NCBI GenBank assembly: GCA_964410105.1
Contig: CAYPFY010000019.1
Coordinates: 5,033 to 69,032, forward strand
Origin: CAYPFY01 sp964410105
GTDB taxonomy: Bacteria > Bacteroidota > Ignavibacteria > UBA10030 > SZUA-254
Direction: 5' to 3'
Length of the DNA stretch: 64,000 nt
Shown here piece after piece: positions 9,821-18,024 of the stretch (position 1 is the stretch's first letter; each line of letters opens with the position of its first letter). The notes under the pieces are model-generated. The model was not told the origin of the DNA. It saw nothing but the letters and a program-made list of their open reading frames with translations, and did no database searches. The translations under genes were made by a program, and so were the position numbers.

Positions 9821-10521
9821 TTATTCTCGGAATCGAAACGTCTACCGCCGTCTGCGCAGCCTGCCTCGCCCAGGATAACGCGATTCTCTCTGAAAAGACC
9901 CGCCGGGAGGATAAGGTGCACTCGGAGATTCTGATGTCGTTCATAGACGAATGCCTCATCTCTACCGGCTGCAATCTCTCGAAACTGGATGGGATCGCCA
10001 TATCAATCGGCCCCGGCTCCTTTACCGGCCTCCGTATCGGCCTCAGCGTCGCTAAGGGGCTCGCCTATGCCACAGCAAAGCCTCTTGCGGCAGTCCCTAC
10101 GCTGGAGGCGCTTGCACACCAGGCGATCCGCTATGATCTTGTCAGGGATAATGATTATATTCTCCCCGTGATCCGGGCACGACGCGATGAGGGCTATTGT
10201 GCCCTCTATAGGCGAAAAGGGGGCTCTTTCCATGAGATGCAGCCGGTGAAGGTGTTGGCTTATAAGGAAATTCAGCTCCCGGCACGCGGATCGACCCTGC
10301 TCATGGGCGACGGCGCCGGTGCTCTGTACGCAAGCCTCGCCGCTGTATCCGGAATCAGCTCCGTCATTCTCCCCGATGATCCAGTCCGCCTCCCGACGGC
10401 CTCCACCATAGCTCTTCTCGGCACACAAAAGCTGAAGGACAGGGAGTTCGCCGATGCTGCGACGATCGAACCTCTCTACGTAAAGGAATTCTCCCCCAGG
10501 ATCAGCCAGCTGGTGTTCTAA
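9817..10521 (+). CDS. tsaB: tRNA t6A37 threonylcarbamoyltransferase subunit TsaB
   Basis: TsaB is the ASKHA-fold scaffold that dimerises with TsaD and binds TsaE in the t6A tRNA-modification complex. The 234-residue protein opens with the nucleotide-fold motif LGIETST and has the diagnostic block GPGSFTGLRIGLSVAKG at about residues 67-83. It starts at GTG 9817, overlapping tsaE by four bases, and its stop shares one base with the accD start. The catalytic partner gene tsaD is not in the window. Confidence 0.93.
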   Translation: MIILGIETSTAVCAACLAQDNAILSEKTRREDKVHSEILMSFIDECLISTGCNLSKLDGIAISIGPGSFTGLRIGLSVAKGLAYATAKPLAAVPTLEALAHQAIRYDLVRDNDYILPVIRARRDEGYCALYRRKGGSFHEMQPVKVLAYKEIQLPARGSTLLMGDGAGALYASLAAVSGISSVILPDDPVRLPTASTIALLGTQKLKDREFADAATIEPLYVKEFSPRISQLVF

Positions 10522-11363
10522 TGGCCTGGTTCCGCCGCTCTAAAGCGAGTATCGAAACGCCCGCCGCCCGCAAGGATGCCCCCGACGGCATGTGGACGAA
10601 ATGCGAGGGGTGCGGCGAGATTATCCACCGCAAACAGCTCGAGCAACAGCTGTTCACATGCATCAAGTGCAATTATCACTTCCGCATAGGCTCCAAGGAG
10701 TATATCAGTATCCTTCTCGATGAGGGATCTTTCAGGGAGATGGATCGAAAGATGCGCTCCACCGACCCCCTGAGTTTTACCGATACGAAGGCCTATAAGG
10801 ACCGCATCCGCGAATCTATCCGGCGCACGGGACTCTACGACGCCGCCCGCACAGGTACCGGGAAGATCAATAAGATCCACGTGGTGCTGGGGGTGATGGA
10901 TTTTAGTTTCATCGGGGGGAGCATGGGCGCCGTGGTCGGCGAGAAGGTGGCCCGCGCTATCGATAAGTCGCAAAAGTCCAAAAACCCGCTCGTCATCGTG
11001 TCGTCCAGCGGGGGTGCCCGGATGATGGAAGGTGCCCTCTCCCTGATGCAGCTTGCCAAGACGAGCGCAAAGCTGGCAAAACTGTCCGATTCCGGAATTC
11101 CGTTCATCTCTGTGATGACAGACCCCACGACCGGCGGCGTCACAGCCAGCTTCGCTATGCTCGGCGATGTGAATATCGTCGAGCCCGGCGCTCTTATCGG
11201 CTTCGCCGGCCCCCGCGTGATTAAACAAACAATCGGCAAAGACCTCCCCGAAGGCTTCCAACGCTCCGAGTTCCAGCTCGATCACGGCTTTGCCGATATG
11301 ATCGTCCACCGCAAAGACCTGAAGGAGACGGTGACGAAGCTGCTTCATTATATGTGGTCCTAA
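10521..11363 (+). CDS. accD: Acetyl-CoA carboxylase carboxyltransferase subunit beta
   Basis: AccD is the beta half of the carboxyltransferase that moves CO2 from carboxybiotin to acetyl-CoA to give malonyl-CoA for fatty-acid synthesis. The 280-residue length is normal. A four-cysteine zinc ribbon is visible (C28, C31, C47, C50). The crotonase-like domain follows, with SSSGGARMMEG (about 155) and TDPTTGGVTASFAMLGD (about 195). The start codon overlaps the tsaB stop (TAATG). The alpha subunit gene accA lies separately at 58034, so the two halves are not co-transcribed here. Confidence 0.96.
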   Translation: MAWFRRSKASIETPAARKDAPDGMWTKCEGCGEIIHRKQLEQQLFTCIKCNYHFRIGSKEYISILLDEGSFREMDRKMRSTDPLSFTDTKAYKDRIRESIRRTGLYDAARTGTGKINKIHVVLGVMDFSFIGGSMGAVVGEKVARAIDKSQKSKNPLVIVSSSGGARMMEGALSLMQLAKTSAKLAKLSDSGIPFISVMTDPTTGGVTASFAMLGDVNIVEPGALIGFAGPRVIKQTIGKDLPEGFQRSEFQLDHGFADMIVHRKDLKETVTKLLHYMWS

Positions 11364-11415
11364 AACCTACGGACGGGGGGTTCTCATGAATTCCGAATTT
11401 TCTTGTATCTTATCT

Positions 11416-11440
11416 CAGGAAAAGGATGAAGATTTTCCTG
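11416..11440. promoter_or_regulatory. 8-bp inverted repeat upstream of the arginase-family gene
   Basis: CAGGAAAA (11416-11423) is perfectly complementary to TTTTCCTG (11433-11440) across a nine-base spacer. It sits in the 111-base gap between accD and the arginase-family gene. No T-run follows, so it is a weak terminator candidate. It could be an operator for the downstream gene. The sequence DNA around it is AT-rich and promoter-like, but no clean promoter was found. Confidence 0.3.
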
Positions 11441-11474
11441 TAAGGTGTTAAAATAAATTAATTTGCCTTCAACA

Positions 11475-12374
11475 ATGACAATCCATATTATAGGTGTGCC
11501 GATGGACCTGGGCGGCGGCCGACGCGGCGTCGATATGGGTCCTTCGGCGATCAGAATCGCCGGAATCGGCGAAAAACTTCGCGATCTCGGCCACAAGCTG
11601 ATCGATGAGGGCGACCTGGCCATCAAAACCCAGGAAGAACAGCGTATCAAGGATTTACACGCGAAGTATCTTCCAGAAATCACCCGGGTGGTCAACGTTC
11701 TCGGCGCGAAGGTTTTAAAAATAATGCACCATGGTCACTTTCCCCTGACTCTCGGGGGAGATCACTCGATCGCCATCGGGACGATCGGCGGGATCGCAGC
11801 CCACGCACGCTCTCAAAAGAAAAAAGTGGGCGTGATCTGGGTCGATGCGCACGGGGATTTTAATACGCCGGAGAGTTCGCCATCCGGCAATATTCACGGG
11901 ATGCCGCTCGCAGTCTGCTGCGGCATCGGCCCACGGTCGCTGAGAAGTGTCTGTGGGAGTTTCCGCAAAGTCGACCCGCGGAATGTGGCGATCGTGGGCC
12001 TCCGGAATGTGGATCGGGTTGAGAGGGAAAATCTCATAAAATATGGCATCAATATTTTTACAATGGAAGAGATCGATAAGATAGGCGTGCATAAGGTGAT
12101 GAAGAAGGTTCTTAAACTGCTGAAGACGGATTACCTCCACGTCAGTTTCGATCTCGATGGCGTCGACCCGGTCTATGCCCCAGGCGTGGGTACCCCGGTG
12201 AAGGGGGGGCTCGATTACCGCGAGGCACATCTCGTGATGGAAATGCTCGCCGAATCCAAACGGATGTCCTCCCTTGAACTTGTTGAAGTCAACCCGATTC
12301 TCGATAACCGCAACCAATCGGCGGAGTTTGCCGTCGAACTGGTACAGTCAGCCTTCGGGAAGAAGATTTTATGA
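11475..12374 (+). CDS. rocF: Arginase (ureohydrolase family)
   Basis: This is a binuclear-manganese ureohydrolase, most likely arginase (arginine to ornithine and urea). The ATG at 11475 gives 299 residues, the usual arginase size. A TTG at 11463 would add four residues but is less likely. Predicted metal ligands are H97 in GGDH, D124/H126/D128 in VDAHGD and D226/D228 in SFDLDGVDP. The substrate loop after VDAHGDFNTPESSPSGN resembles arginase more than agmatinase. The C-terminus carries ELVEVNP. The gene has its own 100-base upstream gap, so it may be a separate transcription unit. Agmatinase or formiminoglutamase remain less likely alternatives. Confidence 0.9.
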   Translation: MTIHIIGVPMDLGGGRRGVDMGPSAIRIAGIGEKLRDLGHKLIDEGDLAIKTQEEQRIKDLHAKYLPEITRVVNVLGAKVLKIMHHGHFPLTLGGDHSIAIGTIGGIAAHARSQKKKVGVIWVDAHGDFNTPESSPSGNIHGMPLAVCCGIGPRSLRSVCGSFRKVDPRNVAIVGLRNVDRVERENLIKYGINIFTMEEIDKIGVHKVMKKVLKLLKTDYLHVSFDLDGVDPVYAPGVGTPVKGGLDYREAHLVMEMLAESKRMSSLELVEVNPILDNRNQSAEFAVELVQSAFGKKIL

Positions 12375-12395
12375 GCCAGACGGTCGAGGCGTGAA

Positions 12396-13160
12396 TTGCG
12401 ACAATCGTACTTTGCCGACAGAGATTTTAGAAAGATCAGGCGGAATGCCATCATCGTCAGCTTCCTGCTGCATTCCCTCATTCTGATCGGCATTTATTAT
12501 CATATGGTCCAGGAAGCAAAACTCGCCGCCGCCGAAGAGATGAAGTTCGGCTCCAGCGGCGGAGGGGGAGGGGAAGGCCAGGAAGACGACGTTATTCAGT
12601 TCGGTCCCCAGGGTTCCACCCAGAACGGCAAGTCGGCCATCTCCGCCCCGGAGTTTACTCTGCTCGACATTCATGTTTATAACGATATCGAACATGCTAT
12701 ACCGGTCCCGAAGAAAGAAGAACCGAAGCCTCTGACCGCCAAGAAGCATAAGAAGCAGCCGACGATTCTTGCGGACAACCTCCCCACGCGCTGGATCCGC
12801 CGCGGCACAGGCCCCGGCTCAGGCGGCGGAGCCGGCGGCGGCTCGGGCGGCGGGATCGGCCCCGGCCAGGGGTTCTCCATCGACTGGGGCGGAAGCGGCG
12901 GACGCCGCCTTCTGAGCGGCCGGATCCCCCGCTATCCCGAGGATAAGACTGATAAGCAAATGGCCGTGACGCTCCAGTTCGCCGTGCTCCCCGACGGCTC
13001 GGTCGGCTCCGTCGTCCCGGTCCGGAAGACAGATGAATATCTCGAAGGTGCCGCCCTCACGGCTCTCCGGACCTGGCGGTTTGATCCCTTGCCTCCTGAG
13101 ATTGCACAGAAATCTCAGAACGGGAAGGTGACGTTTAACTTTAAACTCAAAGTCGAATAA
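12396..13160 (+). CDS. TonB-family energy transducer
   Basis: TonB proteins carry proton-motive-force energy from ExbBD to outer-membrane receptors. This 254-residue protein has a basic N-terminus and one membrane anchor (about residues 18-36). A linker that is Gly-rich rather than classically Pro-rich follows (about 136-155). The C-terminal TonB domain (about 168-254) contains the typical DGSVGSVVPV and ALRTWRFDPLP elements. The start is TTG at 12396, 21 bases after the arginase stop; an alternative start is not obvious. No exbB or exbD is present. It heads a run of envelope genes, so it may serve the barrel proteins encoded just downstream. Confidence 0.85.
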   Translation: MRQSYFADRDFRKIRRNAIIVSFLLHSLILIGIYYHMVQEAKLAAAEEMKFGSSGGGGGEGQEDDVIQFGPQGSTQNGKSAISAPEFTLLDIHVYNDIEHAIPVPKKEEPKPLTAKKHKKQPTILADNLPTRWIRRGTGPGSGGGAGGGSGGGIGPGQGFSIDWGGSGGRRLLSGRIPRYPEDKTDKQMAVTLQFAVLPDGSVGSVVPVRKTDEYLEGAALTALRTWRFDPLPPEIAQKSQNGKVTFNFKLKVE

Positions 13161-13184
13161 TTCCGGAAAGGTTCAACCTCGCTT

Positions 13185-15026
13185 ATGAATAGACTAAAAT
13201 TCCTTGCCTTGCTGGTCAGTTTTACGTCCGTAATGTACTCACAATCGCCGGAGCCCGCATGGTGGTACGGTATCGCCGCCGGGCCAAATTTTAATTTCTA
13301 CAGCTCTACCGTTCAAAGGCTGAATTCAGCGATCGTTACGCCCGCGCCCTTCAAGAAAGGCTCCGGGTCTGGCGTCGCTATTTCTCCGTTGATGGAATAC
13401 CGCCCCAACTCTACGTGGGGCCTCATGCTCTCTCTCGGCTATGACGGCCGCAGCGGCTCTTTCGATGACGCCGCGGGCGTTCAGCTTTCGACTTCGATGA
13501 ATTATTTTACGCTCGAACCGAGCCTCCGCTGGTCCCCGTTCGATTTCGGGCTCTATTTTTACGTCGGCCCGAATATCGGGTTCAATGTCGCAAAGACGTT
13601 TTCCTACACAGACTCGACCGGGGCGAAGGCGGACGGCGAGTGGAGCGGCGTCCGCGGGGCGGTTCTCGGCGGGCAGCTCGGCGCAGGCTACGAATTTCCG
13701 CTCACTCCCCGGGGGTCCGATGTGCAGGTTCACCTCGCCCCCTTCGTGGCATCGTATTTCGGGCAGGGCCCCCGCTCCGAAGAGTCCTGGGCGCTCGCCT
13801 CTGTCCGAGCCGGCGTGGCCCTGAAGTTCGGCGGCCTGAAGTTCGGGATAAGCTCTCCCTCGTACGGTGAAGCGGAATTTTCCGCCCGCGCCCCCAGGAT
13901 TATCCCGAACGCACGGACAGTAAAAGAGACTTTTCCTATAAGGAATTATGTGTTCTTCGACGAGGGGTCTAATGCTATCCCGGCCCGCTACGTGACCCTG
14001 ACGAAAGAACAGGCGGACGCTTTCAAAGAAGAACAGTTGCTTCATCCCGAACCAAAGGATCTCACCGGACGCTCACGAAGGCAGTTGATTACCTATCATA
14101 ACATTTTGAATATTATGGGCGACCGGCTCCGGCGTAATTCGCATGCCTCGGTGACCCTGCTCGGCTCTTCCGACGGTGGCGGCGTCGCTATCGCCGAGGC
14201 GGTGAAGCAGTATCTGACACAAAGCTTCGGGATCGAACCGTCGCGAATTTCAACCCGGGGTGCCGATAAGCCCCCCATCCCCTCGGCCCAGCCCGGAGGC
14301 ACCCGGGAGCTTGAACTGGTGAAACCGGAAGACCGCCGCGTGGATATCACGAGCTCCGATCTTCAGCTTCTCGAGCCGGTGCAGATCGTGTCGCTTGAGG
14401 AAGACCCGCTCGAGAGCGATGTGCTTATAAATGTTCCGAACGCCCAGCAGTCTATGAACTCCTGGTCGATCGTTGCAACGGACGAGAAGGGTGCAACAAA
14501 GCGGTTCGGGCCGTTTTCTTCCGACCAGGAAAGGATCCCCGGCAGAGCCATCCTCGGGGACGATCATCAGGGCACCTATACCCTGACGCTCGAAGGGCAA
14601 TCGAAGGACGGAGGTACGGTGAAGAAGGACCAGTCGATTCGCCTTGTGAAATCGGATGAGCCTGAGGAAGCGCCCGGTTACCGGTTCAGCATTTTGTTCG
14701 AGTTCGATCAGTCCAAGACCGTCGCGACCTATGAACGGTTTCTCACCGGAACCGTCGCGCCTCTGATCGCCGACGGCAATTCGGTGATCATTCACGGCCA
14801 CACGGATATCGTCGGAGAAGAGAGCCATAACCTGAAGCTGTCGCGCGACCGCTCCCAGGAGACGATGGCCCTTCTCGAAAAAACCTTGGCCAGCGCCGGC
14901 AAACGCCGGGTAAAATTCGATACGTACGGGTTCGGCGAGGATGTGAGACGGGCTCCGTTCGATAACCGCCTCCCCGAAGAGCGCTTCTACAACCGTACGG
15001 TGATTATTGATATCGTGCCGGAGTAA
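13185..15026 (+). CDS. Outer-membrane barrel protein with two OmpA-like domains
   Basis: This 613-residue protein has a signal peptide (about 1-20) and an N-terminal porin-like barrel (about 22-235). A first, degenerate OmpA-like domain follows (about 250-388; VFFDEGSN, VTLLGSSD, SRISTRG, RRVDI). Next is an Ig/FlgD-like segment (about 395-490) and then a canonical C-terminal OmpA domain (about 498-613; HGHTDIVGEESHNLKLSRDR). OmpA domains bind peptidoglycan, so the protein probably tethers the outer membrane to the wall. The double OmpA arrangement with a barrel is unusual. It lies between the TonB-like gene and a large TPR gene. Its exact role is unknown. Confidence 0.85.
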   Translation: MNRLKFLALLVSFTSVMYSQSPEPAWWYGIAAGPNFNFYSSTVQRLNSAIVTPAPFKKGSGSGVAISPLMEYRPNSTWGLMLSLGYDGRSGSFDDAAGVQLSTSMNYFTLEPSLRWSPFDFGLYFYVGPNIGFNVAKTFSYTDSTGAKADGEWSGVRGAVLGGQLGAGYEFPLTPRGSDVQVHLAPFVASYFGQGPRSEESWALASVRAGVALKFGGLKFGISSPSYGEAEFSARAPRIIPNARTVKETFPIRNYVFFDEGSNAIPARYVTLTKEQADAFKEEQLLHPEPKDLTGRSRRQLITYHNILNIMGDRLRRNSHASVTLLGSSDGGGVAIAEAVKQYLTQSFGIEPSRISTRGADKPPIPSAQPGGTRELELVKPEDRRVDITSSDLQLLEPVQIVSLEEDPLESDVLINVPNAQQSMNSWSIVATDEKGATKRFGPFSSDQERIPGRAILGDDHQGTYTLTLEGQSKDGGTVKKDQSIRLVKSDEPEEAPGYRFSILFEFDQSKTVATYERFLTGTVAPLIADGNSVIIHGHTDIVGEESHNLKLSRDRSQETMALLEKTLASAGKRRVKFDTYGFGEDVRRAPFDNRLPEERFYNRTVIIDIVPE

Positions 15027-15033
15027 CTTCTCC

Positions 15034-18024
15034 TTGCGGAACCGGCTCTTGATTACGGGGGCGATGCTCGTCGCCCTCTCTATATCCGTTTTCTCCCAAA
15101 CCCCGGCCGTCCATCAGTCCCTCCAGCCCGACTATCTCGGGACCGCCGAAGAGTGGATCGAAACGGGAGGTTATCACGCCGCCCGCCAGGAGCTTGAGAA
15201 GATCAGGCTCGCCACGAGCTCCGAGCAGAGAGATGCCCTTTTTATTCTGATGAAGAGCGCGTTCGAGGATCAGGAGTATGAGGAGGCGTTCCAGTGGGCT
15301 TCCCAGATTTTGAGGGAATTCCCGAACGACGGCCGCCGCGTCGATGCTCTCTTTATTCAGGGGGTGAGCGCTTTCCAGACTTCGCGTCTCGATGTCGCCT
15401 CCTCCTCGCTCGATAGGTTTATTGCAGAATTTCCGAATCACCCGAAACGTGGGGTGGCGTATTTCTGGCGTGCCATGGGAAAGCTGGACCACGGCGACTG
15501 GGAATCCGCAGAAAACGATCTGCGCCATGCCTACGAGGACTCTCCCACGGCTAGCTACCGCGATGTGGCCCTGCTCGGGTGGGCTCTTTCTCTCGAACGC
15601 CGCGGGTCGTATGACGAGGCAATCAAACTGCTCGATAAGTTTTTAACAGAATTTCCGCAGAGCGATCTCATCCCCCAGGCGAAAGTGCGCCTGGCTTCGC
15701 TATCGCTCCGGCGCGGGAATCCAGGAAGAACGCTGAAACTTCTCGATGAGACCGACCCCGTCCCTGTGACGCGCCAGGAGTATGCCCTCCTTCGGCCCGA
15801 AGCGGATATGCGCCTCGGCCGGTATGAGGATGCTCACCTCGGGTATGAGGAGTTTGCCCAAAAATTTTCGAGGAGCAGGTTTGCCCGCAAGGCACTGTTC
15901 GGATCGGGCTGGGCGCTGGTGAAGAAAGGGGATTACGTCCGGGCCCAGGAGGTTTTTGATTCTCTCGCCCAGGGCTCCGATACTCTCGCCTTCGCGGCGC
16001 TCTATGAAAGCGGCATCCTTGCATTGTTGCAGGACCGCCCCAACGATGCCTCGTGGAGGTTCGACTCGCTGACCAGCCGGTCTCCCTATGACGCCTATGC
16101 TGAGAACGCCTATTTCCAGCTGGGCATGATCAAGTACCGCGAAAAACATTACCGCGACGCGCGGCGTTATTTTCAGCTGGCCGCCCGGATGTTCCCCGAA
16201 AGTCCCCGGCGCGCTGTTTCCTACCATATGCTCGGGGAGACGAATGTCGCCCTGTCTGATTTTTCCAACGCGGAGTATGATTTTAAACAGGCGCGCAAAC
16301 AGGGGAGTTATGATTTTATTTCGCAGTCGATGTTTCAGGAAGGGGTCTGCCTCTATCACCTGGGAAGGTTTAAGTCGAGCGCCGAGGTTTTCAGCTCTTT
16401 CCTGAAGGAATCTCCACAAGACCGGCATGCCGCCGAGGGGCATGTGTGGCTGGGCGAAGCGCTGTATCAGGACTACCGGTTCGCCGAGGCGGAGCGGGCT
16501 TATACCGAAGCGCTTTCGAAGTTTCCGAATAATCCGAAGAGGACCGATGCCGCCTACGGCATTGCCTGGACTCTTTTTGAACAGAAGAAATTTGCTCAGG
16601 CCGCCACTGCATTCGAAAGATTTTCAAAGGATTATCCGTCGAGCAGTCATTCTCTGGATGCGGCGCTGCGCCGCGCGGATTGCTATTTCTTCATGGGACA
16701 GTACGACCGGTCGTCTGCCATGTATGCCGAGCTCGCCTCCGCCCGCTCAGATAGCCGTACACAGGAATATGCCGCCTTCCAGCTCGCCATGTCCTATATA
16801 CAGCGCGGAGAATCGGAGAGAGGAATTCAACAGCTGCGGGAATTTTTGCAGAAATTCCCGGGGTCGATCTATAACGAGGTGGTGCAGTTTAATATCGGTT
16901 GGGAGTATTTTTCCCGGGAAGCTTACCGCACCGCCATCCCGGAATTCCGGACGCTTATTGCTCGATACCCCGATTCCCAATTAATGCCCCGAGTGCTTTT
17001 TAATATGGGGGACGCCTATTATAATCTCAAACAATACGACAGCGCCCGGACCTTTTATCAGAGCGTGATCAAGAATTATCCGCAAAGTCTGCTGGTGAGC
17101 GATGCGCTGAACGGCCTGCAGTTCACCTATCAGGCGGAAGGGAAGCCGTCCGGAGCCCTCGCCGAGATCGATACGCTTCTGAAATCAAAAGCTGTTCAGG
17201 CCCCGACAGAGGAACTCCTTGCACGGAAAGGGGATATTCTGTTCGGTCAGGGGGATTTTGCGGGCGCGATCGCCGAATATCAAAGGGTAATTTCGTCAAA
17301 ACCTCAGCCGGCGGTCGAATCGAAGGCGCTCTACCAGCTCGGCCGCACGTATGAGCTGCAGAATAACCAGGACCGGGCTGTGTCGTACTATAAACAGGTC
17401 GTGAACGGCTTCTCCGACGCCGATGTGGCCCCGCAGGCCACGCTCGCCCTCGGGATCGCGCAGATCAAACAGAAAAAATACCGCGACGCCTCCGCCACTC
17501 TTCAGCCCTTCGATGCGAAGTATCCTGATTCGCCTCTCCTTTCTGAGGTCCGGTATTATCTCGGTGTTGCGTTCGCAAATGGCGGGGAAAAGTCCAAGGC
17601 TGTGTCTCAATTTCAGTTCATCATCGGCCACTATCCTACGGATATTTTTGCCGACCGCAGCCGACTCCAGATCGCCAGGATCCTCCACGACGGGAACGAC
17701 CACCGGCAGGCGATCGATACTCTGACCTCAGTCGTGAACCGCCGCAGCGACGATGTGTCGGCAGAAGCCCTGATTATGATCGGGGAAAATTTTCTTGCAA
17801 TGCGCAAATATCCCGACGCGCTGCAGGCCTATAACGACGTGATCCGCCAGTATACCGACTTTCCCCTGATGATCGACCGCGCCCGTATGGGCCTCGGTGA
17901 GACCTACGAAAAGCTCCACAACCGGCAGGAGGCCCGCGCCGCCTACCAGGAAATCGTCAAGTCGGGGACCGATCCTCTCACGAAAAAAGACGCCCAGGAT
18001 AAATTGAAGAAACTCCGCAAATGA
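15034..18024 (+). CDS. Large secreted tetratricopeptide-repeat protein
   Basis: This ~996-residue protein has a signal peptide (hydrophobic residues about 4-17, ending FSQ). It then consists almost entirely of TPR-like helical repeats with the YxxAxxxFxxLxxxYPxS pattern seen in YbgF/CpoB and BamD-type periplasmic proteins. Such arrays are protein-interaction scaffolds. The start was placed at TTG 15034, eight bases after the previous stop, because it gives a compact signal peptide; TTG 15007 would overlap the upstream gene. It overlaps the next gene by four bases (ATGA). Its partners are probably the neighbouring OmpA, TonB and barrel proteins, but this is inferred from context only. Confidence 0.82.
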   Translation: MRNRLLITGAMLVALSISVFSQTPAVHQSLQPDYLGTAEEWIETGGYHAARQELEKIRLATSSEQRDALFILMKSAFEDQEYEEAFQWASQILREFPNDGRRVDALFIQGVSAFQTSRLDVASSSLDRFIAEFPNHPKRGVAYFWRAMGKLDHGDWESAENDLRHAYEDSPTASYRDVALLGWALSLERRGSYDEAIKLLDKFLTEFPQSDLIPQAKVRLASLSLRRGNPGRTLKLLDETDPVPVTRQEYALLRPEADMRLGRYEDAHLGYEEFAQKFSRSRFARKALFGSGWALVKKGDYVRAQEVFDSLAQGSDTLAFAALYESGILALLQDRPNDASWRFDSLTSRSPYDAYAENAYFQLGMIKYREKHYRDARRYFQLAARMFPESPRRAVSYHMLGETNVALSDFSNAEYDFKQARKQGSYDFISQSMFQEGVCLYHLGRFKSSAEVFSSFLKESPQDRHAAEGHVWLGEALYQDYRFAEAERAYTEALSKFPNNPKRTDAAYGIAWTLFEQKKFAQAATAFERFSKDYPSSSHSLDAALRRADCYFFMGQYDRSSAMYAELASARSDSRTQEYAAFQLAMSYIQRGESERGIQQLREFLQKFPGSIYNEVVQFNIGWEYFSREAYRTAIPEFRTLIARYPDSQLMPRVLFNMGDAYYNLKQYDSARTFYQSVIKNYPQSLLVSDALNGLQFTYQAEGKPSGALAEIDTLLKSKAVQAPTEELLARKGDILFGQGDFAGAIAEYQRVISSKPQPAVESKALYQLGRTYELQNNQDRAVSYYKQVVNGFSDADVAPQATLALGIAQIKQKKYRDASATLQPFDAKYPDSPLLSEVRYYLGVAFANGGEKSKAVSQFQFIIGHYPTDIFADRSRLQIARILHDGNDHRQAIDTLTSVVNRRSDDVSAEALIMIGENFLAMRKYPDALQAYNDVIRQYTDFPLMIDRARMGLGETYEKLHNRQEARAAYQEIVKSGTDPLTKKDAQDKLKKLRK

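Noticed and set aside
11459..11465. TAATTTG before the arginase-family gene as a promoter element.
   Set aside because: It is too close to the start codon to leave a leader and has no upstream partner.
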